From JAWLHJ01 sp039587535 (lineage in GTDB: Bacteria > Gemmatimonadota > Gemmatimonadetes > Longimicrobiales > Gaopeijiaceae), in the NCBI GenBank assembly GCA_039587535.1, contig JBDHIF010000009.1:20969-84968 (forward strand): DNA of 64,000 nt, given 5' to 3'. Position numbers and translations under genes: made by a program. Positions 6,804 through 16,260 of the stretch are shown one piece after another. Each line of letters starts with the position of its first letter. Within the stretch, counting starts at the first letter, position 1. Below the pieces are notes generated by a model. That model was given only the letters and a program-made list of their open reading frames with translations, ran no database searches and was not told the origin of the DNA.

Positions 6804-8156
6804 TCACACGCCCCGCAGCTGAACCGCCGCAGCAACCCGCCGTATCGCGACAAGGTACGCTGCCGTGCGGAGGCTGATGCCGTGCTCCGCCGCCGTCCGG
6901 GACACCAGGTCGTAGGCTTGCCCCATGGTTCGATACAGCTCCTTGTCCACCCGGTCGGCGGTCCACCGGAACTGTGTGAGGTTCTGCACCCACTCGAAGT
7001 AGCTCACGGTGACCCCGCCCGCGTTGGCAAGGATATCCGGGACGACCGTCACTCCCCGGTCCCTCAGAATCTCGTCTGCCAAAGGGGTCGTCGGGGCGTT
7101 CGCGCCCTCCACCACCAGACGTGCCCGGACGTCCCTGGCGTTTCCTCCGTGCAATACGTCCCCCAACGCCGCCGGCACGAGGATGTCCACGTCGGCGGTC
7201 AGGAGCGTTTCATTGTCGATACGCTCGGCGCCGTCGTAGTCACCGACGCGGGTACCGGACCGCACCATGTCACGGAGCCTGGCTACATCGAGACCGTCCC
7301 CGAGGAACACGCCCCCTTTGGAATCGCTCACCGCCACGACCTTCGCACCCATCTCGGCCAGGAAGTGCGCCGTCCAGCTACCGACGTTGCCAAAGCCCTG
7401 CACGGCCACCGAGGCACCCTCCAGCTCCAGGCTCACGTCCGCCGCAGCCCGGCCGGTAATCGTGGCCACGCCTCGCCCGGTACCGGAGTCACGCCCGACC
7501 GATCCGCCCAATTCGAGCGGCTTCCCGGTGACCACCGCCGGTGAGAACCCCCGGAACTTCGAGAACTCGTCGACAATCCACGCCATCACCCGCGGATTGG
7601 TATTCAGGTCCGGAGCGGGGATGTCCTGGTTGGGCCCGATGAGCTGATGGATCCGCTCGATGAAGGTCCGGGTGACGCGCTCCACCTGATCCTGCCGAAG
7701 CGATCGGGGGTCGATATCGATACCGCCCTTGGCGCCACCGTAGGGGACGTCCACCACGGCGGTCTTCCAGGTCATGAGCGAGGCCAGCGCCCGAGCCTCG
7801 TCGAGATCCACGTCGGGATGGTATCGGAGCCCACCCTTCATGGGCCCGCGCGCGTTATTGTGCTGGACGCGAAAGCCCTGGAAGGTCTCGATCCGCCGGC
7901 CCTGGGCCAGAAACGGGATCTCGACGCGCACCTCCCGAAGCGGCGTCTTCAACGCCACCTGAAGGTCGTCGGACAAGTCGAGGACGCGGGCTGCCTTGTC
8001 GAACTGGAAGTTGACGGCCTCGAAGGGAGACATGCTCGCATCGGGTGCAAGCTCTTCCTGCGGGGCGGCCTCGAGCGCCGTGCGCAGCGCCTCCTTCTCG
8101 GCAGCTCGGAGCACCGTGCCCTCGAGCCTCGTGCCGTCGTCGTCGGATCCGTCCAT
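6804..8156 (-). CDS. NAD(P)-dependent glutamate dehydrogenase
   Basis: A 450-residue member of the Glu/Leu/Phe/Val dehydrogenase family, which interconverts glutamate with 2-oxoglutarate plus ammonia. The substrate pocket and catalytic lysine motifs are present (GPMKGGLRYHP and VPYGGAKGGI), then the Rossmann domain VAVQGFGNVGSW, and EGANAPTTP with ILANAGGVTVSYFEW near the end. Length and signatures match the hexameric GudB/RocG type, often catabolic. An ATG at 8156 preceded by GAGGAGG is chosen over an upstream open extension. It leads a minus-strand pair with csaA. Confidence 0.94.
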   Translation of the reverse strand: MDGSDDDGTRLEGTVLRAAEKEALRTALEAAPQEELAPDASMSPFEAVNFQFDKAARVLDLSDDLQVALKTPLREVRVEIPFLAQGRRIETFQGFRVQHNNARGPMKGGLRYHPDVDLDEARALASLMTWKTAVVDVPYGGAKGGIDIDPRSLRQDQVERVTRTFIERIHQLIGPNQDIPAPDLNTNPRVMAWIVDEFSKFRGFSPAVVTGKPLELGGSVGRDSGTGRGVATITGRAAADVSLELEGASVAVQGFGNVGSWTAHFLAEMGAKVVAVSDSKGGVFLGDGLDVARLRDMVRSGTRVGDYDGAERIDNETLLTADVDILVPAALGDVLHGGNARDVRARLVVEGANAPTTPLADEILRDRGVTVVPDILANAGGVTVSYFEWVQNLTQFRWTADRVDKELYRTMGQAYDLVSRTAAEHGISLRTAAYLVAIRRVAAAVQLRGV

Positions 8157-8303
8157 GGTGTCGCCTCCTCGGGGCTCTTCAAAGTCGATTGGGTCTCGGC
8201 GCTTTCGAACCGGAGGTTTCCCGGCCAGGGCAATGGCTCGGGTCCGAGTTCGGCGTGCACGCCCAGGCCACGAATACAAGATGGCGGAATTGGCTAGACG
8301 GTC

Positions 8304-9272
8304 TCACGAGGCACTCCCTTTCGACCGGAGGCGACGGGAACGAACACCCGTGCCCAGGACGATTCCCACGAGAATGAGGAATCCGCCAAGGAGTGTCTGC
8401 CGCGGGGGAATCTCGCCGATGGCGGGAAGAAGCCACGCAATGAGGGTGGCTCCCACGGGCTCCCCCAACAGGAATAGGTTGGCGACATACGCGGGAACGT
8501 AGCGAATGGCGTAATTCACTCCCGTATGGCCTAGCATCATCGGACCAGCCGCCAGGGCGACGAATACCAGCCAATCCCCCGCGGGGAAACCCGTGAGCGG
8601 AGCCCCTGAGGTCATGGCCACGGCCATCAGCAGGACAAGGGCGGCGATCCCGTAGACGATGGCTATGTACGTCCAGAGGTCGAGCTTCATGCGAAGCACG
8701 CGCCCGATGAGGTAGTAGCCCGCGACCAGCCACGCGGCCAGGAAGGCCAGGGCGTCCCCGAAGAGAGCGGTGGGACCCAAGGTGAAGTCGCCCCACCCGA
8801 CCACCATGGCGCCCCCCATGGCCACCGCGATCCCCATCCACTGGCGACGGCTAGGTCGCTCCTTGAGAAGCACCGTGGAGAGAAGCGCCACGATAAACGG
8901 TTGCAGGGAAACCAGCACGACCGAGCTCGCCACCGAGGTATACCGAAGCGATGCGATCCAGCTCCAGAAGTGGCCGGCAAGCAGGATCCCTCCGGCGACG
9001 GCCCAAGCCCACTCTCGGGCGGTGAGACGGGCGCCCGCCATGAGCGAGCCACGCCAGGCCAAGACGAAGCCGATGAAGGCCATGGAGAAGACCATGCGCC
9101 AGGCCGCCACAGAGAGCGCCGGGGCAGAGGCGAGGCGTACGAGCGGCCCGGCCCACGAGACGGCCAGCACCGCCACCACGAGCGCGAGCCAAGGCGACAC
9201 GCTCGGCGTCGGGAAACCGAGGGAGGCGGCGGTCGAAGCCGCGCCAGAACGGGAGTCAGGGGTGGAAGGCAC
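8304..9272 (-). CDS. EamA/DMT-family membrane transporter
   Basis: A 322-residue inner-membrane protein with about ten hydrophobic segments in two EamA repeats, the usual length for the drug/metabolite transporter superfamily. Features include SWAGPLVRLAS in helix 1, LVSLQPFIVALLSTVLLKERPSRRQW closing the first repeat in shortened form, and NLFLLGEPVGATLIAW closing the second. The ends are basic. It starts with GTG. Substrates in this family range from amino acids to sugars and cannot be predicted here. It lies 69 bases from the phosphodiesterase gene on the same strand. Confidence 0.9.
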   Translation of the reverse strand: MPSTPDSRSGAASTAASLGFPTPSVSPWLALVVAVLAVSWAGPLVRLASAPALSVAAWRMVFSMAFIGFVLAWRGSLMAGARLTAREWAWAVAGGILLAGHFWSWIASLRYTSVASSVVLVSLQPFIVALLSTVLLKERPSRRQWMGIAVAMGGAMVVGWGDFTLGPTALFGDALAFLAAWLVAGYYLIGRVLRMKLDLWTYIAIVYGIAALVLLMAVAMTSGAPLTGFPAGDWLVFVALAAGPMMLGHTGVNYAIRYVPAYVANLFLLGEPVGATLIAWLLPAIGEIPPRQTLLGGFLILVGIVLGTGVRSRRLRSKGSAS

Positions 9273-9341
9273 CCGCTAAGGTCGTGCGGCCGTCCCGGAC
9301 GAGAAAGAGGAAGGGCGACGGAGGGGCCGGGGCAGCGCCGG

Positions 9342-9839
9342 TCAGTCGGGCAGCAGGTCCACGATCTCGGGAAGCACCTCCATGCCGTTGACCGTCAAGC
9401 GCCCCACGGTCACCGGCAGGTCGAAGCGCCGCGGGCCGGCACTTCCGGGGTTGAAGTACAGCACACCAGCCCTCTCGTCGATCGCGGGCTCATGGGAGTG
9501 ACCTTGGACCACCACGCGAAAACCGGAGGCCACAGGATCGAGATCCAGCTCCTTGTGCCCGTGCATCACGTAGGCCAGGGGGCCGCGGCCCTCGGTGGAG
9601 GGGCCGCCCGTGGGCGAAGTCAGGTCCACCACGTCCGTCTCTGGAAGGGCCGCAGCGGTCTTGCCGCCATCCGTGTTTCCACACACGGCACGCACTGGTG
9701 CGATCTCCGACAGCCTGCGGATGATGCTCAGGTCACCCACATCCCCGGCGTGCAAGATGAGATCCGATCCTCGGAGCGCATCCAGAGCCTCCTCTCGCAG
9801 AAGGCCATGCGTATCCGAGATGACACCGATCATACGCAT
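9342..9839 (-). CDS. YfcE/MJ0936-like metallophosphodiesterase
   Basis: A compact calcineurin-like phosphoesterase of about 165 residues. All metal-site motifs are present: GVISDTHG, LHAGDVGD, VCGNTD, MHGHKE and VQGHSHEP, followed by NPGSAGPRR typical of the YfcE group. It hydrolyses phosphodiesters in vitro in known members; the natural substrate is unclear. Two ATGs (9839 and 9833) start it and neither has a clear ribosome site. I discard the further upstream open frame because the family begins at this MIGVISDTHG. Confidence 0.9.
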   Translation of the reverse strand: MRMIGVISDTHGLLREEALDALRGSDLILHAGDVGDLSIIRRLSEIAPVRAVCGNTDGGKTAAALPETDVVDLTSPTGGPSTEGRGPLAYVMHGHKELDLDPVASGFRVVVQGHSHEPAIDERAGVLYFNPGSAGPRRFDLPVTVGRLTVNGMEVLPEIVDLLPD

Positions 9840-9928
9840 GGGGAGTGATTCAGTTGCCGTCGAAGGTCGGAGGTTGCGAGTTTGCAATCATACGCGCTGG
9901 CGGGGTGATGCGGGAGGGTTGACACCAG

Positions 9929-11170
9929 GTGCCGATGACCACCGAGAGACAAGGGTCGAGAACCCCGAGAGCGACCGTCCGATGGATGGTCGGCGCCATG
10001 GCTATCGCGGTTGGCGGCGTCCTCCACTGCGGACCCGAATGGCTGGCCGGGCATCTGAATCCGCGCCCACCCGCTCTGACGCTGCCCACCTCCGTCCTGC
10101 AGCGGGCAGCGGCGCTACTCCCGGAGCATCCGGTGGTGGATCTCCACTCGGACGCCCTCCTCTGGGATCGTGACCTTTTGCGTCGCTCCGAGCGTGGGCA
10201 CGTCGACCTGCCTCGCCTGTCGGAAGGGCGGGTGACAATCCAGGTATTCACTGCGGTGACCCGGGTACCGCGCGGCGTGAATCTGGCGGAGAACGCCCGT
10301 GATTCGGACCTGATCACCCCGCTCGCCCTCCTCCAGCTCTGGCCGCCGTCCACCTGGATCAGCGCGCTCCAGCGAGCACTCCATCAGGCCGAGAAGCTGC
10401 GTGGATTCGCCACGAGGTCCGGGGGGCACCTGACGGTCCTGACCAAGCGTGACGAGCTGGACACCCTCCTCCGTGAACGGGGCCGGGACAGTGGCGTCTT
10501 GGGTGCCCTTCTCGGCATTGAGGGCGCTCACGTCCTGGAAGGGAAGCTCGCCAACCTGGATACGCTGCACGCTGCGGGTTACCGGATGGTCGCGCTCACC
10601 CATTTCTTCGATAACGAAGTAGGCGGCTCGGCGCACGGGCTCGCGAAGGGCGGCCTCACGGAGTTTGGCGCGGCGGTCATCGCGCGCATGGACGAGCTCG
10701 GCATGCTGGTGGATCTCGCCCACGCTTCCCCACAGCTCGTCGACGACGTGACCCGCACCGCCACGGCTCCCTTGGTGGTCTCTCACACGGGTGTCTCCGC
10801 CACCTGCCCGAGTCCGCGGAACCTGTCCGACGACGCTCTCCTCCAAGTGGCCGCGACGGGCGGGGTGATCGGGATCGGGCTTTGGCCCGATGCGATCTGC
10901 GGGGAGACCCCGGCCCACTGGGCCGCTGCCGTGCGACACGCGGTGGAGGTCGTGGGAGTGGAGCACGTCGCCTTGGGCTCTGACTGGGACGGCGCCGTTC
11001 CGACCATCGTCGACGCAACCGGTACGCCCCATCTCGTGGCGGCGCTCAGGGCAGAAGGCTTTCCTCGGGAGCACATCCAGGCCATCCTCGGAGGCAACGC
11101 CATCCGCGTGCTGCGCGCCGGCCTACCGCCAGGGGACGCAGCGACGCCGCAACCGAAAGACGCTCCATGA
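9929..11170 (+). CDS. Membrane-anchored or exported M19 dipeptidase
   Basis: A 413-residue zinc dipeptidase of the renal dipeptidase family. A hydrophobic segment near residues 20-34 (VGAMAIAVGGVLHC) acts as signal or anchor. Zinc ligand motifs are visible: HSDALLW (HxD), LGIEGAH (bridging Glu), LVDLAHAS and VVSHTG, and GSDWDG near the C-terminus. It cleaves dipeptides, in some members D-amino acid or beta-lactam substrates, outside the cytoplasm. The start is GTG at 9929 or ATG at 9935. The stop overlaps the MOSC gene by ATGA. Confidence 0.92.
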   Translation: MPMTTERQGSRTPRATVRWMVGAMAIAVGGVLHCGPEWLAGHLNPRPPALTLPTSVLQRAAALLPEHPVVDLHSDALLWDRDLLRRSERGHVDLPRLSEGRVTIQVFTAVTRVPRGVNLAENARDSDLITPLALLQLWPPSTWISALQRALHQAEKLRGFATRSGGHLTVLTKRDELDTLLRERGRDSGVLGALLGIEGAHVLEGKLANLDTLHAAGYRMVALTHFFDNEVGGSAHGLAKGGLTEFGAAVIARMDELGMLVDLAHASPQLVDDVTRTATAPLVVSHTGVSATCPSPRNLSDDALLQVAATGGVIGIGLWPDAICGETPAHWAAAVRHAVEVVGVEHVALGSDWDGAVPTIVDATGTPHLVAALRAEGFPREHIQAILGGNAIRVLRAGLPPGDAATPQPKDAP

Positions 11171-11655
11171 CCGAAGCCACCTCTCCCGGCTCCAGCGAGC
11201 TCCACCAAGCGCGGGTCGAGGCTCTCTGGACCAAGCGTGCCCGGCGCGGTCCCATGGACCCGACCGACCGAATCCGTCTCGTCGAGGGCAAGGGGATCGA
11301 GGCGGACGCGAACTTCGGACGAGGTCGACGGCAGGTGACCATCATCGAGCGCGAGGTGTTCGACCGAATGCGAGCGGAGCTTCCCTCCGTCGATCCGGCG
11401 ATGCGACGGGCCAACGTCCTGGTGAGCGGCCTCAGATTGGAAGGAGCGAGGGACCGCATCCTCCGCCTTGGGAAGGTCCGGCTTCATATCCGGGGCGAGA
11501 CACGACCGTGCGAGCGCATGGACGCGCAGTGCCCCGGGCTCACGGCGGCCCTCGACCCGCATTGGAACGGAGGCGTGTTCGCGGTGGTGATGGACGACGG
11601 CGAAGTCGAGGTCGGGGACGAGGCACGTTGGGACGGTACCGTGCACGGCACCTGA
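11167..11655 (+). CDS. MOSC-domain protein
   Basis: A 162-residue single MOSC domain, the C-terminal fold of molybdenum cofactor sulfurases. The GETRPCERMDAQCPGL stretch holds the conserved cysteine, and GNVVSGL-like text appears as ANVLVSGLRLEG. The domain is thought to carry sulfur or bind the molybdenum cofactor; stand-alone members such as YiiM detoxify N-hydroxylated bases. Coupled by ATGA to the dipeptidase gene. Molybdenum-related genes also occur at 41220-43125. Confidence 0.88.
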   Translation: MTEATSPGSSELHQARVEALWTKRARRGPMDPTDRIRLVEGKGIEADANFGRGRRQVTIIEREVFDRMRAELPSVDPAMRRANVLVSGLRLEGARDRILRLGKVRLHIRGETRPCERMDAQCPGLTAALDPHWNGGVFAVVMDDGEVEVGDEARWDGTVHGT

Positions 11656-11675
11656 GCCCCTGACCCCGCAACGAC

Positions 11676-12893
11676 TCAGACGGCTGCCAGCGCCTCTCCG
11701 AGGGCCGCCATGGCATCGTCGAGCTGTCGATCCTCCAAGTACGGAGCCGGGCCGAAGCGCAGCCAGGAGCCGCGCGCGTCCGTCCGGACACCCCGTGCCC
11801 GGAGCGCGGCCTGAAGGCCTGTCGCGTCGCGCGCCCGCAGGGCCAGAAACCCTGCCCTGGCTTCACGCGGGAACGACGTGTCCGCCGAGATCACGTCCGG
11901 ATCCGCATCGAGGTCGAGGAAGGCATCCAGCAATCGGTCCACCTGTCGCCGGCTGATCGCGCGCAGCAGCGGCACCCGAAGCCCTTCGTCACGGAAGAAG
12001 CGGAACACCCGCGCAGCCCTGTAGTGCGAGGTGGGGTCGAACGTGGAGCCGGCAAAACGCCCGGCGCCCGCCCCATAGGAAACCACCCCCGGTCGCTTCG
12101 CTTCCGCCATCTCCCCGAACTCGCTGAACCACCCCGTGATCACAGGTCGAAGGGTACATACCTCCGGAATCCTCAGGAAGCACACCCCTTCGCCGAGTTG
12201 GCAGTACTTGTAACCCCCGCCCACGACGAAGACCTCGTCCAGGCCCTCGGGTCGGAACGGCACGACACCCAGGTGATGGTAGGTGTCCAGGAGGAGCTCC
12301 GCGCCCACCCGCCGGCACGCTCGAGCCAGGCCCGGCAGACCGGGCACGATCCGGCCGGTCTCGAACAGCACCGACGAGACCATGGCGCACGCCGTCCGAT
12401 CATCCACCGCCGCTCCCACCCGCTCGGCCAGTGAGTCCACCGGCTGGCACGCCACCCTCACGATCTCGACGCCCTCCTCACCAAGGCGATCGAGCTGCCG
12501 CCGCACAGTGTGGAACTCACCGTCGGTGGTGACGATCCTGCGTCGATCCCTCAGCGGAAGGGCAGACAGCAAGCGTACGACCAGCGCGTGCGTGTTGGCG
12601 TCGATGGCCAGGTCGCCGCCCATGCCTCCGAGCAAGCCGCGATAACCCTCCACAACCGCCGCCGTCTGCTCGGCGACCTTCGTCCACTTTTCGTCTACGA
12701 GCCCGGCGGCGTCGAGCCAGGCCCGCTCGTGCCCCTCGAGGGCCACATCCGGCCAGGCCTGGTGGGAATGACCGGTGAGCAGCAGGCGGTCCGCCACCCT
12801 GAACCGGGTGTAGTGTCGAGCCAGGGGATTGGGGGTGGCACCGTACGCCTCGGCGGCCAGGGCTTCACTCCCAACGGACGTTCCGTCGGTCAT
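11676..12893 (-). CDS. kynU: Kynureninase-like PLP enzyme
   Basis: A 405-residue fold-type I PLP enzyme of the class V aminotransferase family. The PLP lysine lies in VGGGYKYCQLGEGVCFL, matching the GYKY motif of kynureninases, and LLDTYHHLGVVP carries the cofactor aspartate. It should cleave kynurenine to anthranilate and alanine. The motif after the lysine (QLGEG) differs from the common NGGPG, so it is a divergent member. Its ATG overlaps the tryptophan dioxygenase stop (ATGA), which strongly supports the pathway role. A further upstream open extension is rejected. No kynurenine formamidase is seen beside it. Confidence 0.85.
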   Translation of the reverse strand: MTDGTSVGSEALAAEAYGATPNPLARHYTRFRVADRLLLTGHSHQAWPDVALEGHERAWLDAAGLVDEKWTKVAEQTAAVVEGYRGLLGGMGGDLAIDANTHALVVRLLSALPLRDRRRIVTTDGEFHTVRRQLDRLGEEGVEIVRVACQPVDSLAERVGAAVDDRTACAMVSSVLFETGRIVPGLPGLARACRRVGAELLLDTYHHLGVVPFRPEGLDEVFVVGGGYKYCQLGEGVCFLRIPEVCTLRPVITGWFSEFGEMAEAKRPGVVSYGAGAGRFAGSTFDPTSHYRAARVFRFFRDEGLRVPLLRAISRRQVDRLLDAFLDLDADPDVISADTSFPREARAGFLALRARDATGLQAALRARGVRTDARGSWLRFGPAPYLEDRQLDDAMAALGEALAAV

Positions 12894-13678
12894 AGGTGCG
12901 ACCGGATCTCCCATAGATCCGGAAAGAGAGCATGGCCCAGGGTGGTGCGGAGGTACGCCGAGCCCGAAGAGCCTCCGGTCCCGGTCTTCGAGCCGATGGT
13001 CCGCTCCACCATCTTGACGTGCCGGTACCGCCACTCCTGGATCCCTTCGTCCAGGTCGACGAAATGCTCCGCGAGCTGGGCGTTCTTGGGGTCGTTGCGG
13101 TAGATGTCCAGCAGGATGTCCTGCAGCGCGGGCGAAGCCGCCGCAGGGGCCGTGGGGTCACGACTCAGCAGTGTTTCCGGCACCGGGTACCCTTCCTTGG
13201 CCAGATACCGGACGAAGCCGTCCCAGAGGGTCGGCGCAGCCCATCTGGCTTCAAGCGCATCCCGGGCTCGAGTGCCTTCATCGAAGTGGTCCACCACCGA
13301 GCGGCGCTTGTGACCCAGCACGAATTCCAGCTGCCGGAACTGATCCGACTGGAATCCGCTGGCCCGATCCAGATGGTCACGGAACGACAGGAATTCGGTC
13401 GGAGTCATGGTCTCGAGCACGTCGAGCTGTGCCACCAGCACCTTCAATATCTTGAGGATCCGCTGAAGCGTGTGCTGCGCCCTGTGGGTATCTCCGTCGT
13501 CCGCGAGGAGGCGGTGTGCGTAGTCGACCTCGTGGAGCACCTCTTTGAACCACAGCTCGTACACCTGGTGGATGACGATGAAGAGCATTTCGTCGTGCTC
13601 GACATCGTCCCGCGGCTGTTGGAGCCCGAGGAGCTCATCGAGCTTGAGGTAACCGCCGTACGACACCACTTCCGACAT
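12890..13678 (-). CDS. kynA: Tryptophan 2,3-dioxygenase
   Basis: A 262-residue cytoplasmic haem enzyme that opens the indole ring of tryptophan to N-formylkynurenine. Family signatures are intact: FIVIHQVYELWFKEV with active-site H37, ASGFQSDQFRQLE, axial haem ligand H220 in YRHVKMVERTIG, and the GTGGSSG substrate loop at 233-239. Length is normal for bacteria. It is the first gene of a two-gene operon with kynU; together they send tryptophan to anthranilate. Confidence 0.96.
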   Translation of the reverse strand: MSEVVSYGGYLKLDELLGLQQPRDDVEHDEMLFIVIHQVYELWFKEVLHEVDYAHRLLADDGDTHRAQHTLQRILKILKVLVAQLDVLETMTPTEFLSFRDHLDRASGFQSDQFRQLEFVLGHKRRSVVDHFDEGTRARDALEARWAAPTLWDGFVRYLAKEGYPVPETLLSRDPTAPAAASPALQDILLDIYRNDPKNAQLAEHFVDLDEGIQEWRYRHVKMVERTIGSKTGTGGSSGSAYLRTTLGHALFPDLWEIRSHL

Positions 13679-13921
13679 CTGGATCCCGGGGAAGAGAGCT
13701 CAACGTGGACGCGTCCGGACAGAAAGATGCTGGATCGGGTCGGGCGGGGCCACCTCGTGTGATCCGTCCCGACGCGGCCGTCTCGGCACAACAGGTCGGG
13801 GGGTGGGGGCGAGCCATCCGTGTGGCCCGTGCGCCGACCTTGGGGTGGACTACCTTGCCCGAGCCTGGGAAGCTTATGGGTGTCTCCAGACCTCTTCCAT
13901 CAAAGCCGGAGCCGAGCGCCG

Positions 13922-14635
13922 GTGGCCACCAATCTGGTCCAGCTGAACGAAGGCGTGGCAGCTTGCCGACAATGCCCCCGCCTGGTCGAATGGCGTGAGC
14001 GGGTGGCGCGTGAGAAGCGGGCGGCCTTCCGTGAAGAAACGTACTGGGGGAGGGCGGTGCCGTCGTTCGGCGATCCAGACGCGAGGATCCTCGTGCTCGG
14101 ACTCGCCCCGGCGGCGCACGGTGCGAATCGCACTGGCAGGATGTTCACCGGCGATCGCTCGGGGGATTGGCTCTATGGAGCTCTGTACCGTGCCGGGTTG
14201 GCGAACCAGCCCGAGGCGAGATCCAGGGACGACGGTCTCGCGCTGCAAGACGTCTGGATCTCGGCTATGGTCCGGTGTGCGCCACCGGCCAACAAGCCGA
14301 CGCCGGCCGAGCGGGACCGTTGTCGCGACTGGCTCGAGCAGGAGCTGGACCTCCTCGCCGAGCTCAGGGTCATCGTGGCTCTGGGGGGACTGTCCTTCGC
14401 GCAGATCCTCCGGGTGCTTTCCCATCGGGGCACCCCGGTTCCCGTACCGCGGCCACGGTTCGGCCACGGAGTCGAAGTACCCCTGGCCGGGCACTGCACC
14501 CTTCTCGCTTCGTACCATCCCAGCCAACAGAACACGTTCACGGGAAGGCTGACCGAGCCCATGTTCGACCAGGTCTGGAACAGAGCGCGCGCTCTGGCGG
14601 AAGCAGAGCCACTCGACAGGGTTGCCGGGTCGTGA
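13922..14635 (+). CDS. Family 5 (UDGb) uracil-DNA glycosylase
   Basis: A 237-residue DNA repair enzyme that removes uracil and other deaminated bases. Motif A reads VLGLAPAAHGANRTGRMF, and motif B YHPSQQNTF lies near the end. Four cysteines fit the Fe-S cluster of families 4 and 5: CRQC near the start, one in VRCAPP and one in GHCTLL. In motif A the catalytic Asp of family 4 is absent, as usual in family 5. I choose GTG at 13922, with GGAG upstream, because the protein similarity begins there. Its stop overlaps the amidase start (GTGA). Confidence 0.93.
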   Translation: MATNLVQLNEGVAACRQCPRLVEWRERVAREKRAAFREETYWGRAVPSFGDPDARILVLGLAPAAHGANRTGRMFTGDRSGDWLYGALYRAGLANQPEARSRDDGLALQDVWISAMVRCAPPANKPTPAERDRCRDWLEQELDLLAELRVIVALGGLSFAQILRVLSHRGTPVPVPRPRFGHGVEVPLAGHCTLLASYHPSQQNTFTGRLTEPMFDQVWNRARALAEAEPLDRVAGS

Positions 14636-16191
14636 CGAAGTCTCTCGTCCTGGCCGCGGCGACCAGCGCCTTGCTCGCCCTCCCCACCGCCTCGTCCGCC
14701 CAACGGGTGGGGGGGGTGGAGCTCCTCGAGTTGACGATCGCCGAGGCCCACGAAGCGATGCGCTCCGGCACCCTCAAGGCCCGCGATCTCGTCCTGGCGT
14801 ACCTTCGTCGCATCGAGGCGTTCGACAAGCAGGGTCCGAGCCTGAACGCCATCATCATGGTCAATCCCGCGGCGCTTCAACGCGCCGATTCATTGGACGC
14901 CGCGCTTGCGCGCACGGGACGGCTCACCGGCCCCCTGCACGGCATCCCGTTCATCGTGAAGGACAACTACGACACACACGACATGCCTACCACCGCCGGC
15001 TCGGCATCCCTGGCCGGCTCCCGACCAGCCGATGACGCCTTCCCGGTGCGCCGAATCCGCCAGGCCGGCGCCATCGTGCTGGCCAAGTCGAACCTCGCCG
15101 AGTTCGCCTTCACGCCCTTCGAGACGGTGGGCTCTATGCTCCCGGGGCACACCTTCAACCCGTATGCCCTGAACCGGGTGCCCGCAGGGTCCTCGGGTGG
15201 AACGGCTGCGGCGGTGGCCGCCAATCTCGGGCTGGTGGGCCTTGGCACGGACACGGGCAACTCGATCCGAGGTCCCGCCAGCCACACGGCGCTGGTAGGC
15301 ATCCGCTCGACGCAGGGCCTGACCAGCAGAGACGGGATCGTACCGCTGTCCGCTCACCGGGACGTGGGGGGACCCCTGGCCCGCACCGTCCAGGATGCGG
15401 CACGTGTGCTGGACGTCATCGCCGGCACCGATCCGGCCGACCCTGTCACGGCAGACGCCGACGCCCGCCGAGCGGACTCCTATGCGGATGACAGCCGTCT
15501 TCGCTTGGACGGGGTTGGCATCGGCGTGGTGGGCCAGCTCGCCTACTCGGAGACCGCCGACGCGGAGGTCCTTCAGCGGTTCCGCGAGGCGGTGGACGAC
15601 CTCAGCCGACTCGGAGCGAGCATCGTGGAGGATTTCGAGATCCCCGACCTCGAAGCGCTTCGCCGGGGCCTCGGCTGCGACCGCTTCCAATACGACATCG
15701 AGCGATACCTGGCCACGGTGCCCGACCCGCCCGTACGAACGCTGGCGGAGATCGAGCAAGGGGGTGACGTCCACGTCACAGTGATGCCCAGGGTACGGCG
15801 GATCCTGGCCAGGGACGCGCCAGACCCGCACGAAAATCCCGAATGCCTGCTGGCCGCGCAGAACGAGGCGCGGCTTCGGGAGGCGGTGCGGGCGGCCATG
15901 TCGGCCCAGGGCGTCCAGGCGCTGATCTATCCTACCTGGAACAACCCCCCCCGGCTTATCGGAGACATGGACTCACCTCACGGCAACAACAGCGAGGCGC
16001 TGTCACCACCCACCGGCTTTCCGGCAGTCAGCGTTCCCATGGGGTGGGTGCGAGACAACGGGCTTCCCGTAGGTCTGCAAATCGTCACCGACGCCTGGGA
16101 GGAGGAGCTCCTCATCGGCATCGCATCGGCGTACGAGGCCGCGACGCATCATCGACGCCCACCCGCGACCGCTCCACCCCTCGGTCGATAG
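14632..16191 (+). CDS. Exported amidase (amidase-signature family)
   Basis: A 519-residue amide hydrolase with a signal peptide (residues 1-24, ending SSAQ), so it acts outside the cytoplasm. The Ser-cisSer-Lys triad is visible: K110 in FIVKDNYD, cis-Ser in PAGSSGGTAAA (187-188) and nucleophile S211 in GTDTGNSIRGP. Members cleave a wide range of amides; no substrate can be named. It is translationally coupled to the uracil-DNA glycosylase gene by a GTGA overlap, which is functionally unexpected. Confidence 0.93.
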   Translation: MTKSLVLAAATSALLALPTASSAQRVGGVELLELTIAEAHEAMRSGTLKARDLVLAYLRRIEAFDKQGPSLNAIIMVNPAALQRADSLDAALARTGRLTGPLHGIPFIVKDNYDTHDMPTTAGSASLAGSRPADDAFPVRRIRQAGAIVLAKSNLAEFAFTPFETVGSMLPGHTFNPYALNRVPAGSSGGTAAAVAANLGLVGLGTDTGNSIRGPASHTALVGIRSTQGLTSRDGIVPLSAHRDVGGPLARTVQDAARVLDVIAGTDPADPVTADADARRADSYADDSRLRLDGVGIGVVGQLAYSETADAEVLQRFREAVDDLSRLGASIVEDFEIPDLEALRRGLGCDRFQYDIERYLATVPDPPVRTLAEIEQGGDVHVTVMPRVRRILARDAPDPHENPECLLAAQNEARLREAVRAAMSAQGVQALIYPTWNNPPRLIGDMDSPHGNNSEALSPPTGFPAVSVPMGWVRDNGLPVGLQIVTDAWEEELLIGIASAYEAATHHRRPPATAPPLGR

Positions 16192-16260
16192 AGGTCCCCG
16201 AGGTCAGGGGGTTCCCGAGGGTGCCGAGAACGACACGCTCCGATCCGAAGTCGCGCCGAA

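Noticed and set aside
8275..8380. Complete tRNA-Leu gene
   Set aside because: Only the D-arm-like part is present; no acceptor complement or T-arm downstream.
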